Assembly (NCBI GenBank): GCA_963752585.1
Contig: CAVVYV010000005.1
Span: 1-58,063, forward strand
Length of the DNA: 58,063 nucleotides
Source: CAVVYV01 sp963752585
GTDB lineage: Bacteria; Actinomycetota; Thermoleophilia; Solirubrobacterales; 70-9
Reading direction: 5' to 3'
Shown one piece after another: positions 39,596-50,739 of the stretch. The notes under the pieces were generated by a model that was not told the DNA's origin, did no database searches, and saw nothing but the letters and a program-made list of their open reading frames with translations. The position numbers and the translations under genes were made by a program. Within the stretch, counting starts at the first letter, position 1; the number at the start of each line of letters is the position of its first letter.

Positions 39596-42500
39596 CTAGG
39601 CGACCAGCCGGCGCGGCTGGCGCCTGAAGCCCGCCTCGACCAGGGCGGACTCCATCACCGAGCCGATCACCGGCTCGCCGTCGAGCCGCTCGATCGCCAG
39701 CCGCTCGATCACCCCGTCGCGGGCCGCCGCCGCCAGCTCCGCCAGGCCCTCGGCCAGCTCCGCGTCCGATGAGCTCGGCCAGCCGGAGGATGCCGCGGCC
39801 TCCGCGCTCCACGTAGAGCAGCGGCTCGCCGTCGCGCAGCATCACGTAGGCGCCGGCGGTCCGAGCCGCTCGCCGCTGGCTCTGCAGGCGGGGCCAGGGG
39901 AGGGTGGCGCCGTAGGGATTGGCCGGATCGGTCGCCGCCAGGATCAGCAGCTTGCCCTCCTCGCGGGGCATGCTGCGCAGCCGCTCGACCGCGCCCGGAA
40001 GCGCGAACTGGGCGCCGCCCAGGCCCTCGACGAAATAGCCGCGGCGGGCGGTGCCGAGCAGCTCGAGGTTCTGAAGCTCCCCGTAGATCGCGGCGAAGCC
40101 TCCCGGGATCCCCTCGGCGATCGCGGTCTCCCGGGTGACGATCCCGTGCCGCTCCAGCATCAGCTCGGCGAGTGCCCGCAGGCGGGGCCCGGCCGAGGGG
40201 GCGTCGGCGAACAGCGGAGCGGTGAGCGACCAGCGGCCGAGGACCGTGCCGGCGGCGGCCGCCCGGCGGCGGGCGAAGCGCCGCCCGGAGCGCTCGGAGT
40301 CCCGGGCGGCCCGCAGGCGCGGCGCCCGGAGAGGGGCGAAGGCGTCGTTGGTGACCTCGCCGGCCCAGGCGAGGTCCCAGAGCGCCTCGTGGATCTCCTC
40401 GGGCGAGCCCTCGAGCTCGAGCAGGTCGAGCCAGAAGCAGGGGCCCTCGCCGAGCCGCGCCCGGATCCGCTCGTGGACCTCGCCCTCGGGCGGCTCCAGC
40501 TTCGCGTTCGCCGGGGGCGGCCCGGCGAGGCGGATGTCCTCGCGGAAGTAGAGGGCGACGCGGCCGTCGTTGCGGCCCAGGGCGCCGGCCCCGATCCAGA
40601 CCAGCTCGCCGCTGGTGCAGAGCTCGTCGAGCCAGGTCGGGCTGTAGGCGCCGAGCCGGCGGGGGAGCACGTCCCGCTCCCAGGTCTTCGGGGTGAGGGC
40701 GACTCCCTGCAGCGGCACCAGCGCCTCACGCAGCCGGTCGGGCCCGGCGCCGCCGGCCCGGTGGGCGTCGACGTTCTGCCAGCTCGGCAGGAAGCGGGCG
40801 AGCTCGCGGGGATCGGTGGCCTCGACCTCGCGGCGCAGGTGGGCGAGGCTCGCCCTCCGCACCCGTCGGAGGACGTCGGCGTCGCACCACTCCCGCTCGC
40901 TTCCCCCCGGCAGCAGCTCGCCGCGGACCAGCTCGCCGGATGCCTCCAGCTCCTTCAGCGCCGGGCTGGGATCGACGCCGTAGCGATCGGCGAGCTGGCG
41001 GGTGGGGAAGGGGCCGTGGGTCGAGGCGTAGCGCCGGACCAGCGACACCAGGGCGTCCTCGACCGGCTCCAGGAAGCTGTCGGGCAGGCCGCCCGGCGGC
41101 GGCACCCCGAGCGCGTCGCGGTAGAGCCCGGCGTCCTCGGCGGCGATGAAGCGCTCCTCGCCGGCGACCCGGACCGCGGCGGCGCGTCGCTCCTTGACCA
41201 GCTTCTCCAGCATCGAGGCCGCCGAGTAGCCCTCCTCGATCCGCTGCTCGGCCTCGGCCGGGGTGAGGTCGCCGACCCGGCGAAGGATCTGCTGGAGGCC
41301 GTCGCGGTCCTTGGCGCGGGCGCTCTCCGTCCGCTGCTGGAGGGCGTCCTCGACCTCAGCCAGCGCCCTCGGGGTCGATCAGCTCCCGCAGCTCCTCCTG
41401 CCCGAGCAGCTCTCGGAGCAGGTCGCGGTCGAGTGCGAGCGCCGCCGCCCGCCGCTCCGCGTTCGGGGTGTCGCCCTCGTACATGTAGGTGGCGACGTAG
41501 TCGAAGAGCAGCGAGGAGGCGAACGGCGAGGCGGTCGGGGTCTCGACCTCGACCATCGTGATCTTGCGCGAGTGCAGGTCCCGGAGCAGCCCCTGCAGGG
41601 AGGGCAGGTCGAGAACGTCCCGCATCACCTCCCGGTAGGTCTCGAGGATCACCGGGAAGCGCGGGAAGTCGCGGGCGACCTCGAGCAGGCTCTGCGACTT
41701 CAGCCGCTGCTGCCAGAGCGGCGTCCGCTTGCCCGGCCAGGCGCGGGGGATCAGCAGCGAGCGGGACGGCGTTCTCGCGGAAGCGAGCGCCGAACAGGGC
41801 CGAGCCCGAGAGCTCGCTCACCACCAGGTCCTCGAGCTCGTCCGGCTCCAGCATCACCAGGTCGGCGGCGGGCGGCTCGTCGGCGTCGGGGAGGTGGACG
41901 ACGATCCCGTCGTCGGACCAGATCGCGTCGGCCTCCAGCTCGCGCTCCTCTGCGGATCTTCGCCGACAGCGCCAGGCCCCAGGCGGCGTGCACACGGCCG
42001 CCCCAGGGCGAGAGGACGCAGAGCCGCCAGTCGCCGATCTCGTCGCGGAAGCGCTCGACGACGATGTTCTCGTCGGAGGGCACCACCCGGGTCGCCGCCT
42101 GCTGCTCCTGGAGGTAGTTGACGAGGTTCTGGGCGGCGAGCTCGTCGAGGTCGTCGGTGGCGGGCGAGCTCGGCGGGGTCGGCGTTGACCGCCTCCCGGG
42201 AGAACGCCCCGATCGCCTTGCCGAGCTCCGCCGGGCGGCCGATCCCGTCGCCGCGCCAGAAGGGGACCGCCCCGGGCACCCCGGGCGCCGGGGTGACGAT
42301 CACCCGGTCGCGGGTGATCTCCTCGATCCGCCAGGTGGTCGCGCCGAGGAGGAAGGTCTGGCCGGGCCGGGCCTCGTAGACCATCTCCTCGTCGAGCTCG
42401 CCGACCCGGCGGCCGTCGGGGAGGTGGACACCGTAGAGGCCGCGGTCGGGGATCGTGCCGGCGTTGGCGATCGCGAGCTGGCGGGCCCCGGGACGCCCCC

Positions 42501-44136
42501 GCATCGTCCCCTTCGCCCGGTCCCAGACGATCCGCGGGCGGAGCTCGGCGAAGCGCTCGGAGGGATAGCGCCCGTCGAGCATGTCGAGCACGTTCTCGAG
42601 CTGCTCGCGCGAGAGGTCCCGGAAGGGCTCGGCGGCGCCGACCAGGCTCTCGACCTCGTCGATCTCCCACTCGTCGAGCGCCGCCATCGAGACCAGGTGC
42701 TGGGCGAGCACATCGAGGGGGTTTCGAGGAATGACGGTTTCCTCGATCTCGCCGGCCCGCATCCGCCGGGCGACCACCGCGCACTCGAGCAGGTCGGCGC
42801 GGAACTTGGGGAAGATCCGGCCCTTCGAGACCTCGCCGAGGGTGTGGCCGGCCCGGCCAACCCGCTGCAGGCCCCGGGTCACCGACTTCGGCGACTCGAC
42901 CTGGATCACCAGGTCGACCGCTCCCATGTCGATCCCGAGCTCCAGCGAGGAGGTGGCGACCAGGCAGGGGAGCTGGCCCGGACTTCAGCATCTCCTCGAC
43001 CAGCGCACGCTCCTCGTGGGAGAGGGAGCCATGGTGGGCGCGGGCGATCTCGGCGTGGCGACTCCATCGCCGTTCTTCGTCGTTCCCGGCGTGCTCGGTC
43101 GCCGGCAGCTCCTGCTCCTCGAGGTCGGGGTTCATCTCGTTCAGCCGCTTCGCGATCCGCTCGGCGGCGCGGCGGTTGTTGACGAAGAGGATCGTCGAGG
43201 TGTGCTCGCGGACCAGCTCCAGCAGCCGCGGGTAGATCGCCGGCCAGATCGAGCGCCGGTTGGTGGCCGGGTCGAGCGAGGCCTCGATCGGGCCCGGGTC
43301 GATCCGCTCGGGGACGAGTGCTTCGAGGCCTTGGCCCTGGTGCGGGGTCTTGCCCGTGTCCGCGCCGTCGCGGCGCTTCTCGACGTTGGCGTCGGGCTCG
43401 GCCATGTCCTCGACCGGGACGACGATCTCGAGGTCGAGCTCCTTCGGCTTGCTCTCGTCGACGAGCTCGCAGGTGCGGCGGCTGCCGACGAGGAACTTCC
43501 CGATCCGCTCCAGCGGGCGCTGGGTCGCCGAAAGCCCGATTCGCTGAACCGCGCGTCCACGTCCTTCGGTCAGGCTGCTCGCAGTCGCTCCGAGCGCTCG
43601 AGCGCGCCAGAGTGCGAGCCCCGCTTCGAGGGCGCGACCGCGTGGATCTCGTCGACGATGACCGCCTCGGCGCTGCCGAGGATCTCCCGGGCCTGCGAGC
43701 TGATCATCAGATAGAGCGACTCGGGGGTGGTGATCAGGATGTCGGGGGGCTCGCGGCGCATCGTCCGGCGCTCGGACTGGGGGGTGTCGCCGGTGCGGAG
43801 CGCCACCGAGATCGGGGCGCCGATCCCCTGCAGCGGCGCCCGCAGGTTGCGCTCGATGTCGTAGGAGAGGGCCTTGAGCGGCGAGATGTAGACGATCCGG
43901 ACCCCCTGCCCGAGCCGCTCCGGCTCCCTCGCCAGCTTGTCGATCCCCCAGAGGAAGGCCGCGAGGGTCTTGCCGGAGCCGGTCGGGGCGCAGATCAGGG
44001 TGTGCGCGCCCGAGGCGATCGCCGGCCAGCCCCGTGCCTGGGCAGGCGTGGGCGCCTCGAACGAGTCCTCGAACCAGCGCCTGACCGGCTCCGAGAAGGG
44101 CTCCAGGGGTGACTTTGCGGTCGCGGACGGACTCAT
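39596..44136 (-). CDS. lhr: Lhr-family ATP-dependent helicase
   Basis: Large helicase-related protein, about 1510 residues as expected for actinobacterial Lhr. Motif I CAPTGSGKTLAAFLWGIDKL, Ia YISPLKALSYDIERNL, II VIVDEIHAVAPSKRGSH (DEIH), III-like region downstream. Motif VI region VESPKSVTRGLQRVGRAGH. The Lhr core follows (PPDPLDVLAQHLVSMAALDE-type segment near 42700), with WH and beta-barrel parts. The C-terminal half includes the HTH/YcaQ-like region around ARLGEGPCFWLDLLELEGSP. It is a 3'-5' DNA or RNA:DNA translocase linked to repair. At least ten frame breaks. ATG at 44136; divergent from the cupin gene. Confidence 0.92.
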
Positions 44137-44186
44137 GGCCAACCTACTGACCTTACCGATCGGCTATCCCGGACAATCCGAGGACC

Positions 44187-44588
44187 ATGGACAGCGAGCG
44201 GCTCACCTTCGGCGAGGGAACCGTGGTGATCACGGCGAGCGCCGAGAGCACCGGCGGCGCGCTGGCGGTGATCGAGGAGGTGCCGCCGCTGCTTGACACG
44301 CCGCCGCACGTGCACACAAACGAGGATGAGCTCTTCTACGCCCTGGAGGGCGAGCACATCATCCAGCGCGGCGAGGAGGAGATCCGGATCGGCCCGCATC
44401 AGTCCGTGTTCGCCCCCGCGGGATCCCGCACGCCCAGAGGCGGGTGGTCCCGAAGGAGGGACGGATGCTGATCGTCGTCACCCCCGGCGGATTCGAGGGG
44501 TTCTTCCGCGACTTGGCCGCCGCCGAGCAGGAGGGAAGGTTGCCGGATGCCGGCCGCCTCGGAGAAGTTCGGGATCACCTGGCTCTAG
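44187..44588 (+). CDS. Cupin-domain protein
   Basis: About 134 residues. Single cupin barrel with motif 1 PPHVHTNEDELFYALEGEH (metal ligands His-x-His...Glu) and motif 2 near GPHQSVFAPRGIPHAQR. C-terminus MLIVVTPGGFEGFFRDLAA then SEKFGITWL. Likely a metal-dependent small-molecule enzyme or sensor of the quercetin-dioxygenase-like type; substrate unknown. Breaks near 44425 and 44555. Confidence 0.85.
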
Positions 44589-44604
44589 CCAGGTTGGTCG
44601 AGCG

Positions 44605-46756
44605 CTAGGGTCGGCCCTCGGCACCGGCGACCCGCTCGACGTCCAGCCGCGGCAGGATCCGCTCCAGCCAGTCGGGGATCCACCAGTTGTACTTGCCGGC
44701 CAGCTGCATCACCGCGGGCACCAGCACCAGACGGACAACGGTCGCGTCGAGGAAGATCGCCGTGGCGAGCCCGATCCCGAACAGCTTCAGGAAGGTGTCC
44801 GGGGCGGCGAGGAAGGCGAGGAAGACGACGACCATGATCGCCGCCGCCGCAGTGATCACCCGCGCGGTCTTCGCGAGGCCGTCGGCGACAGCCCTCCTGG
44901 TGTTCCCGTCCTTCAGGTACTCCTCGCGGATCCGCGAGATCAGGAAGACCTCGTAGTCCATCGAGAGGCCGAAGAGGATCGCGAACATCATCACCGGCAG
45001 GAACGGCGCGATCGGCACCTCGCGATCGAGCCCGATCAGCTCGCCGAGCGTCCCGCCCTGCGCGAACAGCGTCATCACGCCGTAGGCGGCGCCGACCGAG
45101 AGCAGGTTCATCACCCCGGCCTTGAGCGAGATGAACGGCGAGTGGAAGGCGACGAGCAGGAGCAGGAAGGAGAGGCCGACGACCCCGGCGATGAACAGCG
45201 GCATCTTGTCCAGGATGTAAGTCGCTCTGGTCCTCGAGCGCCGCGGTGACCCCGCCGACCTTGGCGTCGATCCCTGTCTCGCCGAGCTCCGCGGGGACGA
45301 CGTCGTCACGGAGGTGGTTGACCAGGTCGGTGACCTCCTCATCCTGGGGGGAGTTCGTCGGGATCACGGTGATGATCGCGGTGTCGCCCGCGTCGTTGAT
45401 CACCGGCTCCGGGACGAACTGGACCCCGGGCTCGTTGCGAAGGGTCTGGGCGAAGGAGTTGATCTCGGCCTGGGGCCTCCGGGTCGTCCGGCGGCAGCTC
45501 GGCGGCGATCACCAGTGGCCCGTTGGTGCCGGGCCCGAACCCCTCCGTGTTCAGGTCGTAGGCCTGGCGGGTCATCGTGTCCGGCGGGTCGTTGCCGGCG
45601 TCGGGGAAGCCGAGGCGCATGCCGAGGGCAGGGGCCGCCAGCGCCAGCAGGATCGCGGTGGCGACGATCGCGGAGATCCACGGATGGCGCTGGACGGTGT
45701 GGCTCCAGCGCCCCGCGAGCGAATCGGCGCTGCCCTCCGTCCTCAGCGCCCGGCCGAGGAAGGGGATCCGGAGGCGATCGACCCTCGGTCCGAGGAATGA
45801 GAGGAGCGCCGGGAGCAGGGTGACCGCGGCGAGCATCACCACCAGCACGGCGAGGGAGGCCGAGATCGCGACGCCATACATGTAGGGGAGGCCGGTCAGG
45901 GCGAGGCCGAGGACGGCGACCACCACGGTGAAGCCGGCGATGATCACGCTGCGTCCGGCGGTGGTCACGGCCTCGACCACGGCGTCGTGGCGGTCCTTGC
46001 CCCTCTGCATTGCGGCGCGGAAGCGGGTGAGGACGAGCAGCGAGTAGTCGATTCCGACCCCGATCCCGATCAGGCCCGGAGACCGCCGTGGTCCAGTCGG
46101 GGACGTCGATCACGTTGGCGAGGAGGACGATCAGTCCACCCGATGTGATCCCGAGGCCGACGAGGGCGATCGCGAGCGGCAGGCCGGCGGCGACCACCGA
46201 GCCGAAGGCGATCAGGAGGACGATCGCGGCCCCGAGGAAGCCGATCCCCTCCGGGCTGGACTGCTCCTGGGCGGTGTAGATCGGATCCCCGCCGAGCTTG
46301 ATCTCCAACCCGTCGCCGCTGTTCGCCTCGGCGGCGTCGATCAGCTTCTCGCCGTCCTCCTTGTCGACATCCCAGCCGGGCACCGTGAGCGGGAGGGTGG
46401 TAGACCCGATCGTGCCGTCCTCCGAGAACCGGATCGGGGTGTGCTCGGAGACGTGATTGACCTGTTCGGCCTCCGCCAGAAATGCGTTGACGCGCTCCGT
46501 CGCGGCGGGGCTGTCGGCGCCGTCCTCGTCCTTCCAGACGACGTAGATCTCCTGGCCGGAGTACGTCGAAGCGCTGCTCGGTGAGGTCACCGGCCGCCTT
46601 CGAGTCCGAACCCGGGGTGTCGTAGTCGGCCGAGTATTCGCCCGCCAGCGAGGAGCCGACCCCGATGATCAGGATCGCCGCCACGATCCAGGCGATGACC
46701 ATGCGGCCCCGGCGGCGATAGGCGATGTCGGCGAGGCGGGCGAGGAAGCGCGTCAT
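44605..46756 (-). CDS. MMPL-family RND transporter
   Basis: About 717 residues, two RND repeats. N-terminal helix GRMVIAWIVAAILIIGVGSS, a soluble domain with SAYSGQ-like and DGTIGSTTLPLTVPGWDVDK segments, then helices including GIGFLGAAIVLLIAFGSVVA and the charged TM4 motif GIGVGIDYSLLVLTRFR. The second half repeats this: LFIAGVVGLSFLLLLVAFHS and FAILFGLSMDYEVFLISRIR, the GxxxDY motif for proton relay. Exports lipids or toxic compounds by proton motive force. The frame breaks near 46575, 46085, 45470 and 45225. C-terminus is convergent with the cupin gene. Confidence 0.95.
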
Positions 46757-46826
46757 TCGGCGCTACATGTTATTTGCCGAGGCGTTTCCACAGTTCTCGA
46801 AACGCGCCATCTCCGGCGCTTGCGGC

Positions 46827-47376
46827 CTACCCCGCGAGCGAGGCCGCGGCCTCGGCAAGGCTGGGGGAGGTGCGGTCGCGCTCGGAGAGGACCGGGTCGT
46901 CGATCGGCCACTCGATCCCGATCTCCGGGATCGTCCCAGGCGACGCCGGTCTCCAGCTCGGGGTCGTAGTAGGTCGGAGAGGCGGTAGAGAACGTCGGCC
47001 TCGTCGCTGAGCAGGCAGAAGCCGTGGCCGAAGCCGGCCGGGATGAAGAGCTGGCGGTGGCGCTCGCCGTCCAGCTCGTGTCCCTCCCAGCGCCTGTAGG
47101 TGGGGGAGTCGGGGCGGAGGTCGACGGCGACGTCCCAGACCCGGCCGTGCGGGCAGCGCACCAGCTTCGCCTGGCCGCGCTGCATGTGGATGCCGCGCAG
47201 CACCCGGCCGCTGCGAGCGGCTGTGGTTGTCCTGGACGAACTCGACCTCGATCCCGAGCTCGGCGAGGGCGTTCTTGCGGAAGGTCTCGACCAGGAAGCC
47301 GCGCTCGTCGCCGTGCGACGGTGGGCTCGATCAGGATCAGGTCGTCGAGCTCGGTCTCGAGACGCTTGAAGCTCAT
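46827..47376 (-). CDS. rmlC: dTDP-4-dehydrorhamnose 3,5-epimerase
   Basis: Third step of dTDP-L-rhamnose synthesis, about 183 residues. MSFKRLETELDDLILIEPTV, then FLVETFRKNALAELGIEVEF and VLRGIHMQRGQAKLVRCPHG with the catalytic His of the RG-H motif. PAGFGHGFCLLSDEADVLYR is the second hallmark, followed by YYDPELETGVAWDDPEIGIE. ATG overlaps the rmlB stop (ATGA). Breaks near 47320, 47210, 46975 and 46935. Confidence 0.94.
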
Positions 47377-47587
47377 CTGAGCGCCTTTCCGTACTGGCGC
47401 TCGTAGTACTCGCGGTAGGCGCCCGAGCGGATCGGCTCCCACCACCACTCGTTCTCGCGATACCAGGACACCGTCCGCTCGATCCCGTCGTCGAAGCTCG
47501 ACCGCGGCTTCCCAGCCGAGGCCCCGAAGCCTCTCCGAGGAGAGCGAGTAGCGGCGGGGATCCGAGAAGGCAAGAGCATCGCGGTGT
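47373..47587 (-). CDS. rmlB: dTDP-glucose 4,6-dehydratase, C-terminal end only
   Basis: About 70 codons matching the RmlB C-terminus: DPRRYSLSSERLRGLGWEA, FDDGIERTVSWYRENEWWW, EPIRSGAYREYYERQYGKAL. The upstream nine-tenths (Rossmann domain, active site) is missing because the sequence switches to unrelated DNA near 47560-47590. One break near 47520. It would supply the 4-keto-6-deoxy intermediate for rmlC. In the source genome the gene is presumably complete. Confidence 0.88.
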
Positions 47588-47600
47588 CTCACCCGGAAGT
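47560..47600. other. Chimeric junction between two genomes
   Basis: Left: GC-rich minus-strand rmlB/rmlC of a monoderm actinobacterium. Right: roughly 50% GC plus-strand DNA beginning within the C-terminal part of a CapD-type dehydratase. Both genes lack their N-terminal parts at this point, and GC, codon use and indel density change within about 50 bp. An assembly chimera is the simplest explanation. Confidence 0.85.
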
Positions 47601-47990
47601 CAAGGAGACGCTATGACCATACCCGAGGCCGCACAACTCGTCATCCAGGCCGGCTCGGCTGTGCCGATTGGCAGAGAGACCTTTCTTGCTCGATATCGGT
47701 GATCCGGTGAGAATCGTTGACCTGGCTCGAGAACCTGATCGAACTTTCGGGACTCACTCCCGATCAAGATATCAAAATTGAGTTTACGGGGCTGCGACCA
47801 GGTGAAGAGCTGTTCGAAGAGAAATCTCGACATCCAGACACAGCGAAGACCGTTTCCTGGATACAATATTACCCAAGATTTTTGTGGTCGATGCCCCCAT
47901 CAAGAAAACCCACTCCTCTAATCGAACACTGACCGACTCAGAAACTGCTGGTCATATTCAGATGATCTCTGGGCTATTCAGAGAACTCTG
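47593..47990 (+). CDS. CapD/FlaA1-type nucleotide-sugar dehydratase, C-terminal end
   Basis: Plus-strand translation, crossing several indels, reads SHPEVKETLMTIPEAAQLVI, LLDIGDPVRIVDLA, NLIELSGLTPDQDIKIEFTG, LRPGEELFEE, PKIFVVDAPIKK. These are the C-terminal blocks of membrane-anchored SDR enzymes (WbpM, CapD, PglF) that make UDP-4-keto-6-deoxy sugars for polysaccharides. The N-terminal membrane helices and NAD site are absent at the junction. It is the first gene of the second organism's exopolysaccharide cluster. Confidence 0.8.
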
Positions 47991-48446
47991 ACTCAATTTG
48001 GATATCGGATATAGAATGAATGGAGCAAAAAGCAGAGGGCTGTTTCGAAAAGCTCTGCTGCCTGCTTAATGTTTCATGGTCCTGCGATTTTCGCATCCCG
48101 CCTGACTCTGGGGGCCAGAACAGCATGAGTCGGGTTTATTTGTCCGTCAAAGCGCTTCTCAAACCACAGGCGTCAACAGGAACGAACTTTCGCAATTAAG
48201 GAAGAAAAGGCCATGCCAAGGCTCAACGCCACAAACGACCTCTTCTCCAGAATTCGGGATAGGGTATCTGCCGCACCGGCTCCCCCTTAAAACAGGAGAC
48301 CCATGCCAGAGCCTAAAACGGAGTCTTCGGCAGAATCTGAGACAGCCATTCTTCTGCACCGGCGATCCTTCGGTCAGTCTCCAAAAGACTCGACCACACC
48401 TTCACGAGACTCCTGCAGAGGCTCGGCCACAGAGACTCTACAGGGA
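47991..48446. other. Unassigned stretch
   Basis: No gene recognised on either strand. It contains AGCAGAG...CTCTGCT (about 48030-48060), a 7-bp inverted repeat that could end the CapD-type transcript, and short open frames without similarity that I can identify. Confidence 0.4.
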
Positions 48447-48625
48447 GCCAGGAGTCAAGAAGTGTCCTTGTTGCCATAGAAATGACGGAGTGCGCGAAAT
48501 TCGATCGTCAGAGGTCGGAAGAAGTGGCTTCTCGTGTGCCTCCCATCCGCACCTTCCGTTGTACCTTTTGCGGAAGAGTTTCATTGCGGATCGGTTTCTC
48601 GAGGAAATATTCTCTTGAGTGGTCA
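48447..48625 (+). CDS. Zinc-ribbon protein fragment
   Basis: Two cysteine pairs spaced as a zinc ribbon: VKKCPCCHRNDGVREIRSS, then PIRTFRCTFCGR followed by an aromatic/basic tail (FIADRFLEE in another frame). This arrangement (CPxC, about 35 residues, RCxxCG) resembles small membrane-associated zinc-ribbon proteins in exopolysaccharide-rich diderms. The frame breaks at least twice within 180 bp and neither end can be fixed. Confidence 0.45.
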
Positions 48626-50739
48626 AGACGAGACTGCTTCAGAGAGTCCTGGAACCTCACGACAAGCGAAATTTCAACAGCTCATTGAGGAGATTGACGC
48701 AAACAGAGAGGACCAGAAGTGCGAGAGGAAACACGCAGGGAGTTGGAAAGCCGAAGTCGGAGTCTTTCTCTCGACCCGACAACTCTGGAGCTTCTCGCTG
48801 ATGGAGAGAGCAGGAGGACCTTTGTCTGCAGCTTAGCTACAGTACCTTGACATTTAGTGGTGGCGGGCGAGAGGACCTTGGCCTTCAGTGCCGCTTGGTT
48901 GTCTAGGCGTGGATCAGTTCCATTCGAATACTCTGTTCCACGTTAGTAGTCATCTCCATCTCCATCGGCATCAAGACTGCCGTCTAAGGAGGAGCTATTC
49001 GGGTTAAGCCTTTAATGCTCTCCCAGGTATCCTAGGCATCCCATCATGATCCAAATCGTAGCGGGAGTTTCCGCTTTTCTCTGAGAGACGGCCATCCAGT
49101 CGCCAAAGTCGGAGATCCTCGGTGATCGATTCTTCCACTGCCATTCCTGACTTCGTTAACGATCTCAAGGTCGACTGAATCCTCGAACGGGGAGCGTCGA
49201 TCCAGCCTTCGCCAGGACGTCATCGTAAGCCGTTTGAGCCGTCGTATCGTGATTGGAGCGTGGGGTGAGGGGTATACTCTCGCCGTCTCTCTTCCTCGAA
49301 CCCCGTCGATAGCGGAAGACTTACAGAGTTGTATTGGTCACTACAATCGTATATTGCACAGCTGGGACCATAGTTGCCGGAGACAAAAAGAGCTCGACCG
49401 GTTCCCGGAACACATTGCCCCGATGCATCGTGAACACAGTCAAATTGCATCCTTACGATTTCTCCAAGAGCTTTTCGGCGGGGAGGTGTGTCTAGACACC
49501 TGCCTTGAAGAAATCGTTCACGACATTGGCACGAGCCGAACCGGCCACAGCAGTACCATAGTCCACCAGTGTAACGGCACATCATTTCAAAAGTCAAAAA
49601 ATCGCATGGCGTTTACTGCTAGACCCGCGAGAGGCTCACCTTTCAACTTTGGAGCTCTCTCAAATGCTGTGCGACGAAGAGGTGATCGTGTAAGCGACAC
49701 ATTCCTAGCGCTGTCACTTACGTGACGCAAGTTTGTAGAGAGGTTCTAGATCACGCACCACTGCACGGTGACATCTTAAGAGTCTAGAATGCTGAACGTC
49801 TCATTCAGTCCCCAGCTCAAGAGAGCAAACGGTCAAAAATGATGACTGTTGACCGCATCATTGACGATGACGGTTTTGGCGATCCTTTGGTTATGTCAAA
49901 CCGGAATCGCACCACGTAACGAACTGCCACATCGTGGATCTGCCCCTCGCCTCCAAAATCGATGTAAAGCTCACGTACGAAACGGTAATTCCGTCACCGG
50001 GGGCCGTCTAACCTGCGATCGTCAGATTACGGTTCGGAGATTTCCAGGTTACTACTTAACCGAATGGTCCCACCCGTACAGGAAAACTACGATTCTGGGT
50101 CCCGACGCTGTCACGGCATCTCAGAAAGCTTCCGGGACCATCGTCATTAAGATTCGTTACTTCGATATACGTCCTCCGCGGGCCCTCCTACGCTGGATGC
50201 CCGAAACCCTTCGGCTCCGGGGGAACAGGTTATTGCCGCCCAATAGGTTTCCTCGATGAGGGTAAGCGAGGCAAGCTAAAGACCAAGCTCATCATGATCC
50301 ACAATATTTTCTTAACATGAGCCTCTTTGATACCCACTGAATGACACATATAAGACGCCATGACCTCGAACCGAGACGGAGATTCTTCGAGTTGGCCGAG
50401 CACCGCATTTTGGCCTTAGGGTAGCAACCGACCCACCAGATCGTTGTTCTGTTTGTCTCTGCTTCTGAAGGATTGATTAGGTGGGTCCGATCGGTGGGGC
50501 TGGTTACGCGAACGGTCTGGCTCTTTGTAAAGCCGTGCGAGCCGAGAAAGAGCGCTTGGTTGTGGAGAAAAGGTTCTCTCGTAAAACAGGGTTTTGGCGC
50601 CAACCCCCATAACGAGTACATAGTTTCGCGCAATGTTTACGGTTTCGTAACCTCTGGCCAGGTCCGAAGGGTACAAAGATCGTCATGCCAAATGTAGTCA
50701 AGAAGGAAACAACCTTAATTCTTGTTATTTTCTGTCCTC
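48626..50739. other. About 2.1 kb without a recognisable gene
   Basis: Open frames up to 163 codons exist on both strands (for example 49234-49725 plus), but none shows a motif I recognise, and stops are dense in all frames, as expected if indels break a real gene every 30-60 bases. Pieces such as a VTFSKSF-like and an LTYETVIPSPGAV-like phrase on the plus strand hint at one or two disrupted genes in the same direction as the neighbours. Confidence 0.4.

Noticed and set aside
49234..49725. 163-codon plus-strand open frame in the right part
   Set aside because: No motif, no Shine-Dalgarno that convinces, and long uninterrupted frames are not expected for true genes in this indel-rich stretch; more likely a chance frame.
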